A program made the translations under genes and the position numbers. Below are positions 1 to 5,185 of a DNA stretch of 5,185 nucleotides, in pieces (the stretch's first letter is position 1; each line of letters starts with the position of its first letter). The notes beneath the pieces were generated by a model. The model was given only the letters and a program-made list of their open reading frames with translations. It made no database searches and was not told the origin of the DNA. This DNA comes from Streptosporangiaceae bacterium (lineage in GTDB: Bacteria; Actinomycetota; Actinomycetes; Streptosporangiales; Streptosporangiaceae). The stretch covers positions 1-5,185 of the forward strand of contig JASIGS010000419.1 of assembly GCA_030052355.1 (NCBI GenBank), written 5' to 3'.

Positions 1-169
1 CGGCGGCGGCGGCGGGGGCGGCGGCGGCAACAGCGACTGCGTGGCCGGGGCCGGCGGCGGAGGCGGTGGCGGCGGTTCCAGCTACACGGGCGGAGCGAGT
101 GGTGCCAAGGTCCAGGACGGGATAGCTGCGCCGTCCGGTGCTCCGAACGGCGAGGTGATCATCAGTTAC
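1..169 (+). other. C-terminal end of glycine-rich (ALK/LTK-like) domain of gene 1
   Basis: Nine glycine codons (2-28) are followed by NSDC and a second glycine run (53-76), then SSYTGG and, after a short spacer, GEVIISY ending at 169. The paralog's domain ends in the same way (glycine run, SSYTG, spacer, NGEVIISY at 3681-3701). Both also use the same codons for the GGG-SSY junction. The rest of the domain lies upstream of the window. The single cysteine (tgc at 38-40) presumably pairs with one that is not visible. Confidence 0.75.
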
Positions 170-2581
170 AGCGTGCCGATTACCACCCTGGCGGTGACCA
201 CGACAAGCCTGCCTGGTGCGACGGCGGGCAGCCCCTACAACGCTGTACTGGCCGCTACCGGCGGCGACACCGTCTACTCCTGGTCGCTAGCCGCAGGGTC
301 CTCGCTCCCATCGGGGCTTTCGCTGTCCCCGTCGGGAGTCATCTCCGGCACGCCCACGGTCGGCGGAACGTTCTCGGTCACAGTCCAAGTCAACGACTCG
401 GAAAGCCCGACTCCGATGACCGCGACCCAGACCCTATCGCTGACGATCGCCCCGACCACCCAGACGGTGTCGTTCACCAGCAACCCGCCGTCTCCGGCCG
501 AGTATGGCGGCAGCTACACCCCGGCCGCGTCGGCATCCTCGGGACTGCCGGTGAGCTTCAGCATCGACCCGTCGTCCGCGACCGGGGCGTGCGCGCTGGA
601 CAGCTCGACCGGCGTGGTGTCGTTCACCGGCGTCGGCAACTGCGTGATCGACGCAAACCAGGCCGGCAACGCCACCTACCTGCAGGCCACGCAGGTGCAG
701 CAGTCAGTCACGATCAGCCAGGCCACCCAGACGGTCTCGTTCACCAGCAGCCCGCCGTCCCCAGCCGTGGCCGGCAGCAGCTACACCCCTGCCGCGACGG
801 CATCCTCGGGCCTGCCAGTGAGCTTCAGCATCGACTCCACCACGACCACCGGGGCATGCACGCTCAACGCCGGCGTGGTCAGCTTCACCGGCACCGGCAC
901 CTGCGTGATCGACGCCGGTCAGGCCGGGAACGCCGACTACCTGCCGAGCGCCGTGCAGCAGTCGGTCAGCATCGGCACGGCCGTACCGCAGGTGATGCTG
1001 ACGGCATCGCCTTCATCGGGCGCCACGGTGACCTCGCCGATACAGCTGAGCGCGACGGTGGTGCCGGTGGCCGGCGTCACCGACCTGCCATCAGGGACGG
1101 TGACGTTCAGTGCCGCCTCTTCCGGCACCATCGCAGCGCCGATCTTTGGCTGCCAGAACGTGCAGGTGCCGACGTCTGGCACAGGCGCGGGCCAGGTGAG
1201 CTGTACTGTCCCGGCCGGCACCCTGGCGGCAGGCACCTACCAGTTCACCGCCGACTACTCCGGAGACCAGAACTACAGCGCGCAGACCGGCACTCTCAGC
1301 GGCTACCCGGTCAGCCTGCAGACCCAGTCGGTGTCGTTCACCAGCAGCCCGCCGTCCGCGGCGGAGTATGGCGGCAGCTACACCCCAGCCGCGTCGGCGA
1401 CCTCGGGCCTGCCGGTGAGCTTGAGCATCGACTCCACCTCGACCACGGGGGCATGCACGCTCAACGCCGGCGTGGTCAGCTTCACCGGCGCCGGGACCTG
1501 CGTGATCGACGCCAACCAGGCAGGCAACTCCACCTACGGGGCGGCCACGCAGGCGCAGCAGTCATTCACCATCGCTCCCGCCGGTACCTCGACCAGCGTT
1601 CAGGTCACCGGCACCGCGCTGATAGCGACGGTGACCCCGGTGTCTCCTGACGGCGGGACCCCGTCGGGCACGGTCACGTTCACTGTGGACGGACAGACAG
1701 TGGGCACGGCAACACTCAACGCGTCCGGCGTGGCCACGCTGCCCTACACCCCATCAGGCGCACACACCGTAGCCGCCAGCTACGGCGGGAACGCCGACTA
1801 CCTGGCCTCCTCGGCGTCCACGGCGACGAAGAACCCGGTGATCACAGCGAAGGTCGCCAGCAAGCACGCGAAGTCGAAGTACGGCTGGTATCAGTCTCCG
1901 GTCACAGTCACCTTCACGTGCACGGCGGGTTCGGCTCCGCTCACCGCGGCCTGCCCGAGTCCGGTCACCGTCACCAAGAACGGCACTAGCCAGGTCGTCG
2001 CGCGCACCATCCACGGCACCGATGGCGGCATCGCCACGGTGTCGGTCGTGGTCAGCATCGACCAGACCAAGCCGAAGGTGTCAGTCACCGGGATCAGGAA
2101 CAAGGCCAGCTACGAGGCTCCCGGCCCGGCGAAGATCGCATGCACGGCGACCGAGAAAGTCTCCGGGCTGGCAGCACCGTGCAAGGTGACCGTGCGCCGG
2201 ACCGCGGCGGCGATTACCTGGACGGCCACCGCGACCAGCAAGGCTGGGCTGACCGCGACGGTCAAGGGCAGAGCCACGCTGGTCGACTTCTACGTCGCCG
2301 GGGTGCCACTGCGCGACGGCCGCTACCTGGTCACCGTCGGCCACACCTACACCGTCATCGCCTACCTGCCGGGAGCCAAGACCGCGCCGAAGTACGTCTA
2401 TGCGGCCCCCGACGGAGTCAAGCCGCACCCGGCTGGCCCGGTCATGAAGAGGGTCGGCCCCGGCCTGTACGCGATCCGCACGACGATCACCACCCGGATG
2501 GACCGCAAGTACGAGAACTGGACACTCGGCATCCTGTCCGGCCCCACCCTGCACATCGTGCTGGTCACTCTGCAGAAGTAG
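1..2581 (+). CDS. Large secreted glycine-rich / multi-Ig-domain protein, 5' end outside window
   Basis: The frame is open from the first base to a TAG stop at 2579-2581, so this is the C-terminal ~859 residues of a longer protein. A GTG at 41 is in frame but has no ribosome binding site and lies inside the poly-glycine domain, so it is not taken as the start. Modules in order, by nucleotide: end of a glycine-rich domain (to ~169, closing with GEVIISY); putative Ig domain of He_PIG type (~170-457, with LPSGLSLSPSGVISGTP); repeats R1 (458-724) and R2 (725-982); Big_3-like Ig domain (983-1321); repeat R3 (1322-1582); second Big_3-like domain (1583-1834); GWY domain (1835-2074); another Ig-like unit (2075-2275); conserved C-terminal domain (2276-2578). 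Most modules carry a cysteine pair. No catalytic motif, transmembrane segment or LPxTG is visible. It is inferred to be an exported structural or adhesive protein, because its complete paralog downstream has a signal peptide. Module names rest on recognised sequence patterns; the biological role is unknown. Confidence 0.88.
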   Translation, partial: GGGGGGGGGNSDCVAGAGGGGGGGGSSYTGGASGAKVQDGIAAPSGAPNGEVIISYSVPITTLAVTTTSLPGATAGSPYNAVLAATGGDTVYSWSLAAGSSLPSGLSLSPSGVISGTPTVGGTFSVTVQVNDSESPTPMTATQTLSLTIAPTTQTVSFTSNPPSPAEYGGSYTPAASASSGLPVSFSIDPSSATGACALDSSTGVVSFTGVGNCVIDANQAGNATYLQATQVQQSVTISQATQTVSFTSSPPSPAVAGSSYTPAATASSGLPVSFSIDSTTTTGACTLNAGVVSFTGTGTCVIDAGQAGNADYLPSAVQQSVSIGTAVPQVMLTASPSSGATVTSPIQLSATVVPVAGVTDLPSGTVTFSAASSGTIAAPIFGCQNVQVPTSGTGAGQVSCTVPAGTLAAGTYQFTADYSGDQNYSAQTGTLSGYPVSLQTQSVSFTSSPPSAAEYGGSYTPAASATSGLPVSLSIDSTSTTGACTLNAGVVSFTGAGTCVIDANQAGNSTYGAATQAQQSFTIAPAGTSTSVQVTGTALIATVTPVSPDGGTPSGTVTFTVDGQTVGTATLNASGVATLPYTPSGAHTVAASYGGNADYLASSASTATKNPVITAKVASKHAKSKYGWYQSPVTVTFTCTAGSAPLTAACPSPVTVTKNGTSQVVARTIHGTDGGIATVSVVVSIDQTKPKVSVTGIRNKASYEAPGPAKIACTATEKVSGLAAPCKVTVRRTAAAITWTATATSKAGLTATVKGRATLVDFYVAGVPLRDGRYLVTVGHTYTVIAYLPGAKTAPKYVYAAPDGVKPHPAGPVMKRVGPGLYAIRTTITTRMDRKYENWTLGILSGPTLHIVLVTLQK
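458..724 (+). repeat. Ig-like repeat R1 of gene 1 (89 codons)
   Basis: First of three copies of a module starting TQTVSFTS-PP, with SYTPAA, SGLPVSFSID, then a cysteine pair (GAC ... GNCVID), NQAGNATY and a closing QQSVTI. The pattern matches repeats common in large actinobacterial surface proteins. Each copy is probably one beta-sandwich closed by a disulfide between the two cysteines. R1 is three codons longer than R2 because of extra residues (LDSSTG) between the cysteines. Confidence 0.85.
725..982 (+). repeat. Ig-like repeat R2 of gene 1 (86 codons)
   Basis: Second copy, directly abutting R1. It has the same TQTVSFTS-PP start, SGLPVSFSID, cysteine pair (GACTLNAGVVSF ... GTCVIDA) and QQSVSI end. 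It differs from R1 and R3 in the VAGSSYTP stretch, where they have EYGGSYTP, and in GQAGNADY, where they have NQAGN-TY. Confidence 0.85.
983..1321 (+). other. Big_3-like Ig domain separating R2 from R3 in gene 1
   Basis: Starts VPQVMLTASPSSGATVTSP, contains SGTVTFSA, a cysteine pair (FGCQ ... VSCTV), and ends with AGTYQFTADYSGDQNYSAQT, a closing motif typical of bacterial Ig-like family 3 domains. The equivalent domain in the downstream paralog (about 3963-4253) has the same order: VTLSASP, GSVSFGG, a cysteine pair, AGTYSFTAAYSGDSNY. It is probably an extracellular spacer or beta-sandwich module. Confidence 0.75.
1322..1582 (+). repeat. Ig-like repeat R3 of gene 1 (87 codons), mosaic of R1 and R2
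   Basis: Third copy, separated from R2 by a different Ig module. Its EYGGSYTPAASA stretch is almost base-for-base R1. Its central STTGACTLNAGVVSFTG ... TCVIDA stretch is almost base-for-base R2, and the following NQAGN-TY and ATQ-QQS return to R1-like sequence. This looks like recombination or gene conversion among the copies. Confidence 0.85.
1835..2578 (+). repeat. C-terminal cassette, copy 1 (GWY domain, Ig-like unit, terminal domain)
   Basis: This 247-codon block begins PVITAKV, then KYGWYQSPVTVTFTC, and runs to the last residue (TLQK). It aligns with 4266-5003 in the downstream gene at roughly 60% amino-acid identity by hand, with a length difference of two residues in one loop just before WTLGIL. 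It has three parts: a GWY unit ending SIDQTKP with one cysteine pair, a unit with KIAC ... AAPCKV, and a ~100-residue terminal domain (DFYVAG ... WTLGIL-G-TLH). The GWY unit resembles Ig-like repeats widespread in actinobacterial extracellular proteins. I do not recognise the terminal domain. Confidence 0.85.
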
Positions 2582-2591
2582 CCACCGACCC

Positions 2592-2630
2592 GGTGCGGGC
2601 CGGGGCCTCCCCTCGGCCCTGGCCCGCACC
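2592..2630 (+). terminator. Rho-independent-type hairpin terminator after gene 1
   Basis: Left arm 2592-2607 (ggtgcgggccggggcc) pairs with right arm 2615-2630 (ggccctggcccgcacc) over 16 bp. All pairs are Watson-Crick except one G-U (2602/2620), and the loop is 7 nt. It starts 10 bases after the TAG stop. Only a short TTT (2637-2639) follows, not a U-tract, which is common for actinobacterial terminators. Confidence 0.85.
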
Positions 2631-2708
2631 ACGCAGTTTGCGACGACGGCATCGCCGCGGCGCGGTGAGATACGGGCCTGGCTCAGCGCCCGACAAGAGA
2701 GGAAACAC
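2631..2708 (+). promoter_or_regulatory. Leader between terminator and gene 2; promoter expected but not identified
   Basis: These 78 bases lie between a strong terminator and the next start codon, so the downstream gene probably needs its own promoter here or depends on readthrough. A TTGCGA (2638-2643) could serve as a -35 element, but the only weak -10-like hexamers (TGAGAT at 2666-2671, GATACG at 2669-2674) are 22 to 25 bases away, too far for a normal sigma-70 promoter. No clear operator or riboswitch is seen. Confidence 0.25.
2697..2703 (+). promoter_or_regulatory. Ribosome binding site of gene 2
   Basis: GAGAGGA lies just upstream of ATG 2709, with GAGG (2699-2702) six bases from the start codon. 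This fixes the start at 2709 and not at the in-frame ATG 2724. Confidence 0.85.
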
Positions 2709-2846
2709 ATGAGCGGGATCACGATGACGGGCATCAGGAAACGGCTGGCCGGACGCAAGCAAGCAGCAGCTACGGCGGCATTCGCACTGGCCGCTTTCGC
2801 CCTGGCCGGCGGCACGCTGCTGGCCGGTGCCGGCCCGGCAGGAGCG
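2709..2846 (+). other. Sec-type signal peptide of gene 2
   Basis: Residues 1-46. A basic n-region (R10, K11, R12, R16, K17) is followed by a long alanine/leucine/phenylalanine hydrophobic stretch (about 19-41). An A-G-A cleavage motif at 44-46 precedes A47-T48-C49. There is no adjacent twin arginine followed by a Tat consensus, and no lipobox, since the first cysteine sits in ATCP without a preceding L-A/S-G/A context. Cleavage one residue later is also possible. Confidence 0.85.
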
Positions 2847-5006
2847 GCCACCTGCCCAGCTGCAACGGCCACGACGGTGACATTCTGTTATACCGGCGCG
2901 GCTCAGACCTGGACGGTACCCGCCGGGGTGACCGAGGCGACCATCACCCTGTACGGCGCCGACGGCGGTTCCAGCTCCATTACTGGTGCTGGCGGAAGCG
3001 GTGCGGAGGTGACCGGCAGCGTGAGTGTCACGCCCGGTACGGCTCTCCAGGTCGACGTCGGAGGGGCCGGCATCGCCGGCACGGAGGCCGGCGGCACCGT
3101 CAACCAAGGCGGATTCGGCGGTGGCGGCGAAGGCGCCATGGACGCTGGTAGTGGCGGCGGCGCGTCCTACGTCGTCAGCCCCACCGCGGGCAGCTACCCG
3201 TTCACCAGCGCTCTGCTGGTCGCCGCAGGCGGCGGAGGCGGAGGCGAGAACAGCACAGACACCACGAACCCCCCGGCCGGCGGACCTGGCGGTAACGCCG
3301 GCTCGGCTGGCGGTGAGGGCGGCTCCGTGACGGGCACTTGCGGCGAGACGCTCACCAGCGGCGGCGGCGGCCAGCCAGGCACCGCGACAGCGGGCGGTGC
3401 TGGCGGCGCGGGCGGGACGTTCTCAACGGCATGCGGAACCGCGGGCGGTCTGACTGGCACGAACGGCGGCTCCGAAACGGGTGGCATGGGCGGCGACCTC
3501 TATGGCGGGGGTGGCGGCGGCGGCTGGTACGGCGGCGGTGGCGGCGGTGGCGGTCTATTCGACGAAGACCTCTACGTCTCGGCCGGTGGTGGCGGCGGCG
3601 GCGGTTCCAGCTACACCGGCGACGCAACAAACGCGTCAGTCAGCGTAGACAGCGGAACATCACCTGACGACGGGGTGAACGGCGAAGTCATCATCAGCTA
3701 CCCGCTCACCATCACGACCACGAGCCTGCCCGCCGGGCTACCGAACAGCCCGTACTCGGCGTCGCTCACCGCGAGCTCCGGCACTGGTCCGTACACCTGG
3801 TCACTGCTCAGCGGGTCGCTCCCGCCCGGGCTGAGCATCTCTGCATCCGGCGCGATCTCAGGTACGCCCACGACCGCGGGAACCTACAGCTTTACCGTGC
3901 AGGCCGCAGACTCGAGCACCCCGCCGGAAACCGCATCCGCGGGCCTGTCGATCACGATCCAGGCGACACCGGAGGTGACCCTGTCGGCCTCACCTCAGGC
4001 GGGAGACGCGACCGCCGCCACACCGGTGACGCTGACCGCGACGGTGACCGGGGTAGCCGGGGTCGCCGCACCCACCGGATCGGTCAGTTTCGGCGGGTCG
4101 GCGGCATCGTGCGGCACCGTCGCGCTGAGCGCCGGCACGGCGTCCTGCGCGCTGGGCGACCTGGCAGCGGGCACGTACTCCTTCACCGCGGCGTATTCCG
4201 GCGATAGCAACTACACCACCGGCCAGACTGCCAGCCTGAGCGGATACACCGTCGGCCCGACGGACCCGGTGATCACCGCTGCGGTGTCCAGTAGCCGGCC
4301 GGAGTCGACGTACGGCTGGTATTCCGCGCCGGTCACCGTGACCTTCACCTGCACCGCCGGGTCGGCGCCGCTGTCCGGGCCGTGCCCGGCACCGGTCACG
4401 CTGACCGGCAACGGCGCGAACCAGACGGTCACCAAGACGATCGGCGACACCGATGGCGGCACCGCGACGGCCGCTGTGACGGTCAGCATCGACCAGACCA
4501 AGCCGACGGTCACAGTGAGCGGGATCAAGAACAAGACAACCTACGACGCGCCAGGCCCGGCAAAGATCTCGTGCCAGGCCAGCGAGACCGTCTCCGGGCT
4601 CGCCGCGCCCTGCAAGGTCACGGTGAAGCGTGCCGAGACCACGATCAGCTGGACCGCGACCGCGACCAGCAAGGCCGGCCTGGCCACCACCGTCACAGGA
4701 AAGGCGAGCCTGACCGACTTCTACGTCGAAGGCGCCAAGCTCGTGCACGGCCGGTACGTGGTCACCGAGGGCAAGAAGTTCACCCTCGAGGCCTACCTGC
4801 TCGGCGCCACGAAGGCGCCGGCCTACACCGGCGCGGCCCGCGCGCCGGCCAAGCCAGCCAAGACCGGCAAGGCGATGGCCAAGAAGGGCCCGTCCCTGTG
4901 GGCGATCACCATCACGATTCCGGTGAAGTCCAAGACCGGGTCCTGGACCCTCGGCATCCTCGCAGGCCGCACCCTGCACCTAGTCCAGATCACCCTGCAG
5001 CGGTGA
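2709..5006 (+). CDS. Secreted glycine-rich (ALK/LTK-like domain) and multi-Ig-domain protein, complete
   Basis: 765 codons, ATG with a good Shine-Dalgarno, TGA stop at 5004-5006. Domains by residue: Sec-type signal peptide (1-46); glycine-rich domain (about 54-331), opening with FCYTGAAQTWTVPAGV and TLYGADGG, with LLVAAGGGGGG in the middle and GEVIISY at the end, the layout of the Pfam Gly_rich family known from ALK/LTK receptors and bacterial proteins; He_PIG putative Ig domain (333-418, with LPPGLSISASGAISGTPTTAGTYSFTV); Big_3-like Ig domain (419-515); GWY domain (519-599, ending SIDQTKP); Ig-like unit with KISC ... AAPCKV (600-668); unrecognised C-terminal domain (669-765). All ten cysteines lie after the signal peptide and fall into five close pairs, as expected of a disulfide-bonded exported protein. 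No LPxTG, transmembrane helix or enzyme motif is seen. It is a tandem paralog of the upstream gene but lacks the three ~87-residue repeats. A structural, adhesive or matrix role outside the cell is inferred; the partner is unknown. Confidence 0.93.
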   Translation: MSGITMTGIRKRLAGRKQAAATAAFALAAFALAGGTLLAGAGPAGAATCPAATATTVTFCYTGAAQTWTVPAGVTEATITLYGADGGSSSITGAGGSGAEVTGSVSVTPGTALQVDVGGAGIAGTEAGGTVNQGGFGGGGEGAMDAGSGGGASYVVSPTAGSYPFTSALLVAAGGGGGGENSTDTTNPPAGGPGGNAGSAGGEGGSVTGTCGETLTSGGGGQPGTATAGGAGGAGGTFSTACGTAGGLTGTNGGSETGGMGGDLYGGGGGGGWYGGGGGGGGLFDEDLYVSAGGGGGGGSSYTGDATNASVSVDSGTSPDDGVNGEVIISYPLTITTTSLPAGLPNSPYSASLTASSGTGPYTWSLLSGSLPPGLSISASGAISGTPTTAGTYSFTVQAADSSTPPETASAGLSITIQATPEVTLSASPQAGDATAATPVTLTATVTGVAGVAAPTGSVSFGGSAASCGTVALSAGTASCALGDLAAGTYSFTAAYSGDSNYTTGQTASLSGYTVGPTDPVITAAVSSSRPESTYGWYSAPVTVTFTCTAGSAPLSGPCPAPVTLTGNGANQTVTKTIGDTDGGTATAAVTVSIDQTKPTVTVSGIKNKTTYDAPGPAKISCQASETVSGLAAPCKVTVKRAETTISWTATATSKAGLATTVTGKASLTDFYVEGAKLVHGRYVVTEGKKFTLEAYLLGATKAPAYTGAARAPAKPAKTGKAMAKKGPSLWAITITIPVKSKTGSWTLGILAGRTLHLVQITLQR
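2868..3701 (+). other. Glycine-rich domain resembling the ALK/LTK extracellular glycine-rich domain
   Basis: Residues about 54-331 of gene 2. The opening F-x-Y-T-G-x-x-Q-T-W-T-V-P and the following beta-strand TITLYGADGG match the start of Gly_rich family domains. A middle LLVAAGGGGGG strand, dense glycine runs with YGGG, WYGGG and SSYTG, and a closing GEVIISY strand match the rest. In ALK/LTK this fold is a beta core with bundled poly-glycine-II helices that forms the ligand-binding region. By analogy the glycine runs here may form such helices; binding of a protein partner is only inferred. Two cysteine pairs are present: C49/C60, just at its N-terminal edge, and GTC ... TAC. Confidence 0.75.
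3504..3605 (+). repeat. GGN (poly-glycine) triplet tracts in gene 2
   Basis: Runs of GGC/GGT/GGG codons at 3504-3524, 3531-3554 and 3585-3605, broken by WY and by a short LFDEDLYVSA segment. Similar tracts occur at 2-28 and 53-76 in gene 1. The unit is a codon, so length changes by slippage would stay in frame. Confidence 0.8.
4266..5003 (+). repeat. C-terminal cassette, copy 2
   Basis: The counterpart of 1835-2578: PVITAAV, TYGWYSAPVTVTFTC, SIDQTKP, KISC ... AAPCKV, TDFYVEG, and WTLGIL-G-TLH ending in TLQR as the final residues. It carries a lysine/alanine/proline-rich stretch at 4833-4892 (K715, K718, K721, K725, K726, R711) that copy 1 has only weakly. This could favour contact with acidic wall polymers, which is speculative. 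Confidence 0.85.
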
Positions 5007-5013
5007 TCTACCA

Positions 5014-5056
5014 GCGGCGCGGGCCAGGGCAAGCCTCTGGCCCTGGCCCGCGCCGC
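5014..5056. terminator. Perfect 17-bp hairpin, likely bidirectional terminator
   Basis: Left arm 5014-5030 (gcggcgcgggccagggc) is perfectly complementary to right arm 5040-5056 (gccctggcccgcgccgc), with a 9-nt loop. It lies 7 bases after the TGA of gene 2 and 33 bases past the stop of the convergent minus-strand gene, so it can serve both. There is no U-tract on either side. Its stem shares the core GCGGGCC(A/G)GGGC with the terminator after gene 1. Confidence 0.85.
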
Positions 5057-5089
5057 ACCAGCCCGTGTGTCGGCCCTAACCGAACTTGG

Positions 5090-5185
5090 TTACTCGCCCT
5101 CGCCCCGGCTGATCAGCGTGTTCAGCAAGCCGACGATCTGCTCCTGCCCGGCGGCGGCCGCGTCAAGCCTTCCGCGCATCTCGGC
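5090..5185 (-). CDS. C-terminal end of a convergent gene, product unknown
   Basis: On the minus strand, 31 codons run open from the window edge to a TAA stop at 5092-5090. Third positions are almost all G or C, as in a real high-GC gene. The peptide contains RLDAAAAGQEQIVGLLNTLI and ends SRGEGE. The pattern is helical and amphipathic, with leucine and isoleucine spacing like a short coiled coil or a C-terminal helix. The family cannot be named from this fragment. The gene begins outside the window and converges on gene 2, sharing the hairpin between them. Confidence 0.6.
   Translation of the reverse strand, partial: AEMRGRLDAAAAGQEQIVGLLNTLISRGEGE

Noticed and set aside
41..43. GTG as the start codon of gene 1
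   Set aside because: The frame stays open to the window edge and upstream codons continue the glycine-rich domain. There is no ribosome binding site or signal peptide after this GTG.
458..1582. CRISPR-like or transposon-like repeat array
   Set aside because: The repeats are ~260 bp, coding, in frame and not separated by unique spacers of uniform length; they are protein domains.
589..1650. Long + strand open frame overlapping gene 1
   Set aside because: It is an arginine/histidine-rich shadow frame of the repeat region, typical of high-GC DNA, with no domain pattern and no ribosome binding site.
2638..2674. Sigma-70-like promoter for gene 2
   Set aside because: The only -35-like and -10-like hexamers are 22-25 bases apart and match poorly, so it was not called as a promoter.
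2709..2846. Tat or lipoprotein signal
   Set aside because: The basic region RKRLAGRK lacks a twin-arginine consensus, and the first cysteine (C49 in ATCP) is not in a lipobox.
2081..2872. Minus-strand open frame across the intergenic region
   Set aside because: It runs antisense through gene 1's end, the terminator and gene 2's signal peptide. Its composition is that of an antisense shadow, and both sense genes are well supported.
2868..3701. PE_PGRS-type mycobacterial glycine-rich protein
   Set aside because: There is no PE domain, and the glycine runs are framed by beta-strand motifs (QTWTVP, LLVAAGG, GEVIISY) that fit the Gly_rich family better than GGA-GGX PGRS repeats.
3990..4979. 329-codon minus-strand open frame opposite gene 2
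   Set aside because: It is a glycine/arginine-rich shadow without recognisable domains; the sense strand encodes clear Ig-like modules.
5077..5092. TAACC-GAACTT-GGTTA inverted repeat as an operator
   Set aside because: It has only five base pairs and lies at the end of a gene, not upstream of one; probably chance or part of the convergent 3' region.

Overview
The base composition is very GC-rich. Third codon positions are almost all G or C, no in-frame TTA leucine codon was seen in the two large genes, and the stop-proximal hairpins are GC-rich and lack U-tracts. This points to a high-GC Gram-positive actinobacterium; the species cannot be named from the window. Both large proteins are built as exported, multi-domain, Ig-like surface or matrix proteins.

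Layout: (1) bases 1-2581, + strand: the 3' part of a large gene whose start lies upstream of the window. It encodes the end of a glycine-rich domain, then a chain of Ig-like modules including three copies of an ~87-residue repeat, and a conserved C-terminal cassette. (2) 2582-2708: a 127-bp gap with a strong 16-bp hairpin terminator just after the stop, then a short leader and a good ribosome binding site. (3) 2709-5006, + strand: a complete 765-codon paralog with signal peptide, complete glycine-rich domain resembling the ALK/LTK-type domain (Pfam Gly_rich), a shorter Ig chain and the same C-terminal cassette. (4) 5014-5056: a perfect 17-bp hairpin terminator whose stem core matches the first one. 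(5) 5090-5185, - strand: the last 31 codons of a convergent gene of unknown function.

The two large genes are tandem paralogs. They share the glycine-rich domain, the putative Ig domain after it, one or two Big_3-like domains, the GWY domain, the second cysteine-paired Ig-like unit and the ~100-residue C-terminal domain. They differ in the middle, where gene 1 has gained (or gene 2 has lost) the three ~87-residue repeats and a second Big_3-like unit. No enzyme motif, transmembrane anchor or LPxTG sorting signal is visible in either. The likeliest role is structural or adhesive, outside the cell, with disulfide-stabilised domains. No RNA gene, CRISPR array, insertion sequence or known defence system is visible. 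The most notable items are the ALK-like glycine-rich domain in a bacterial protein, the mosaic third repeat in gene 1, and the uncharacterised C-terminal domain shared by both proteins.
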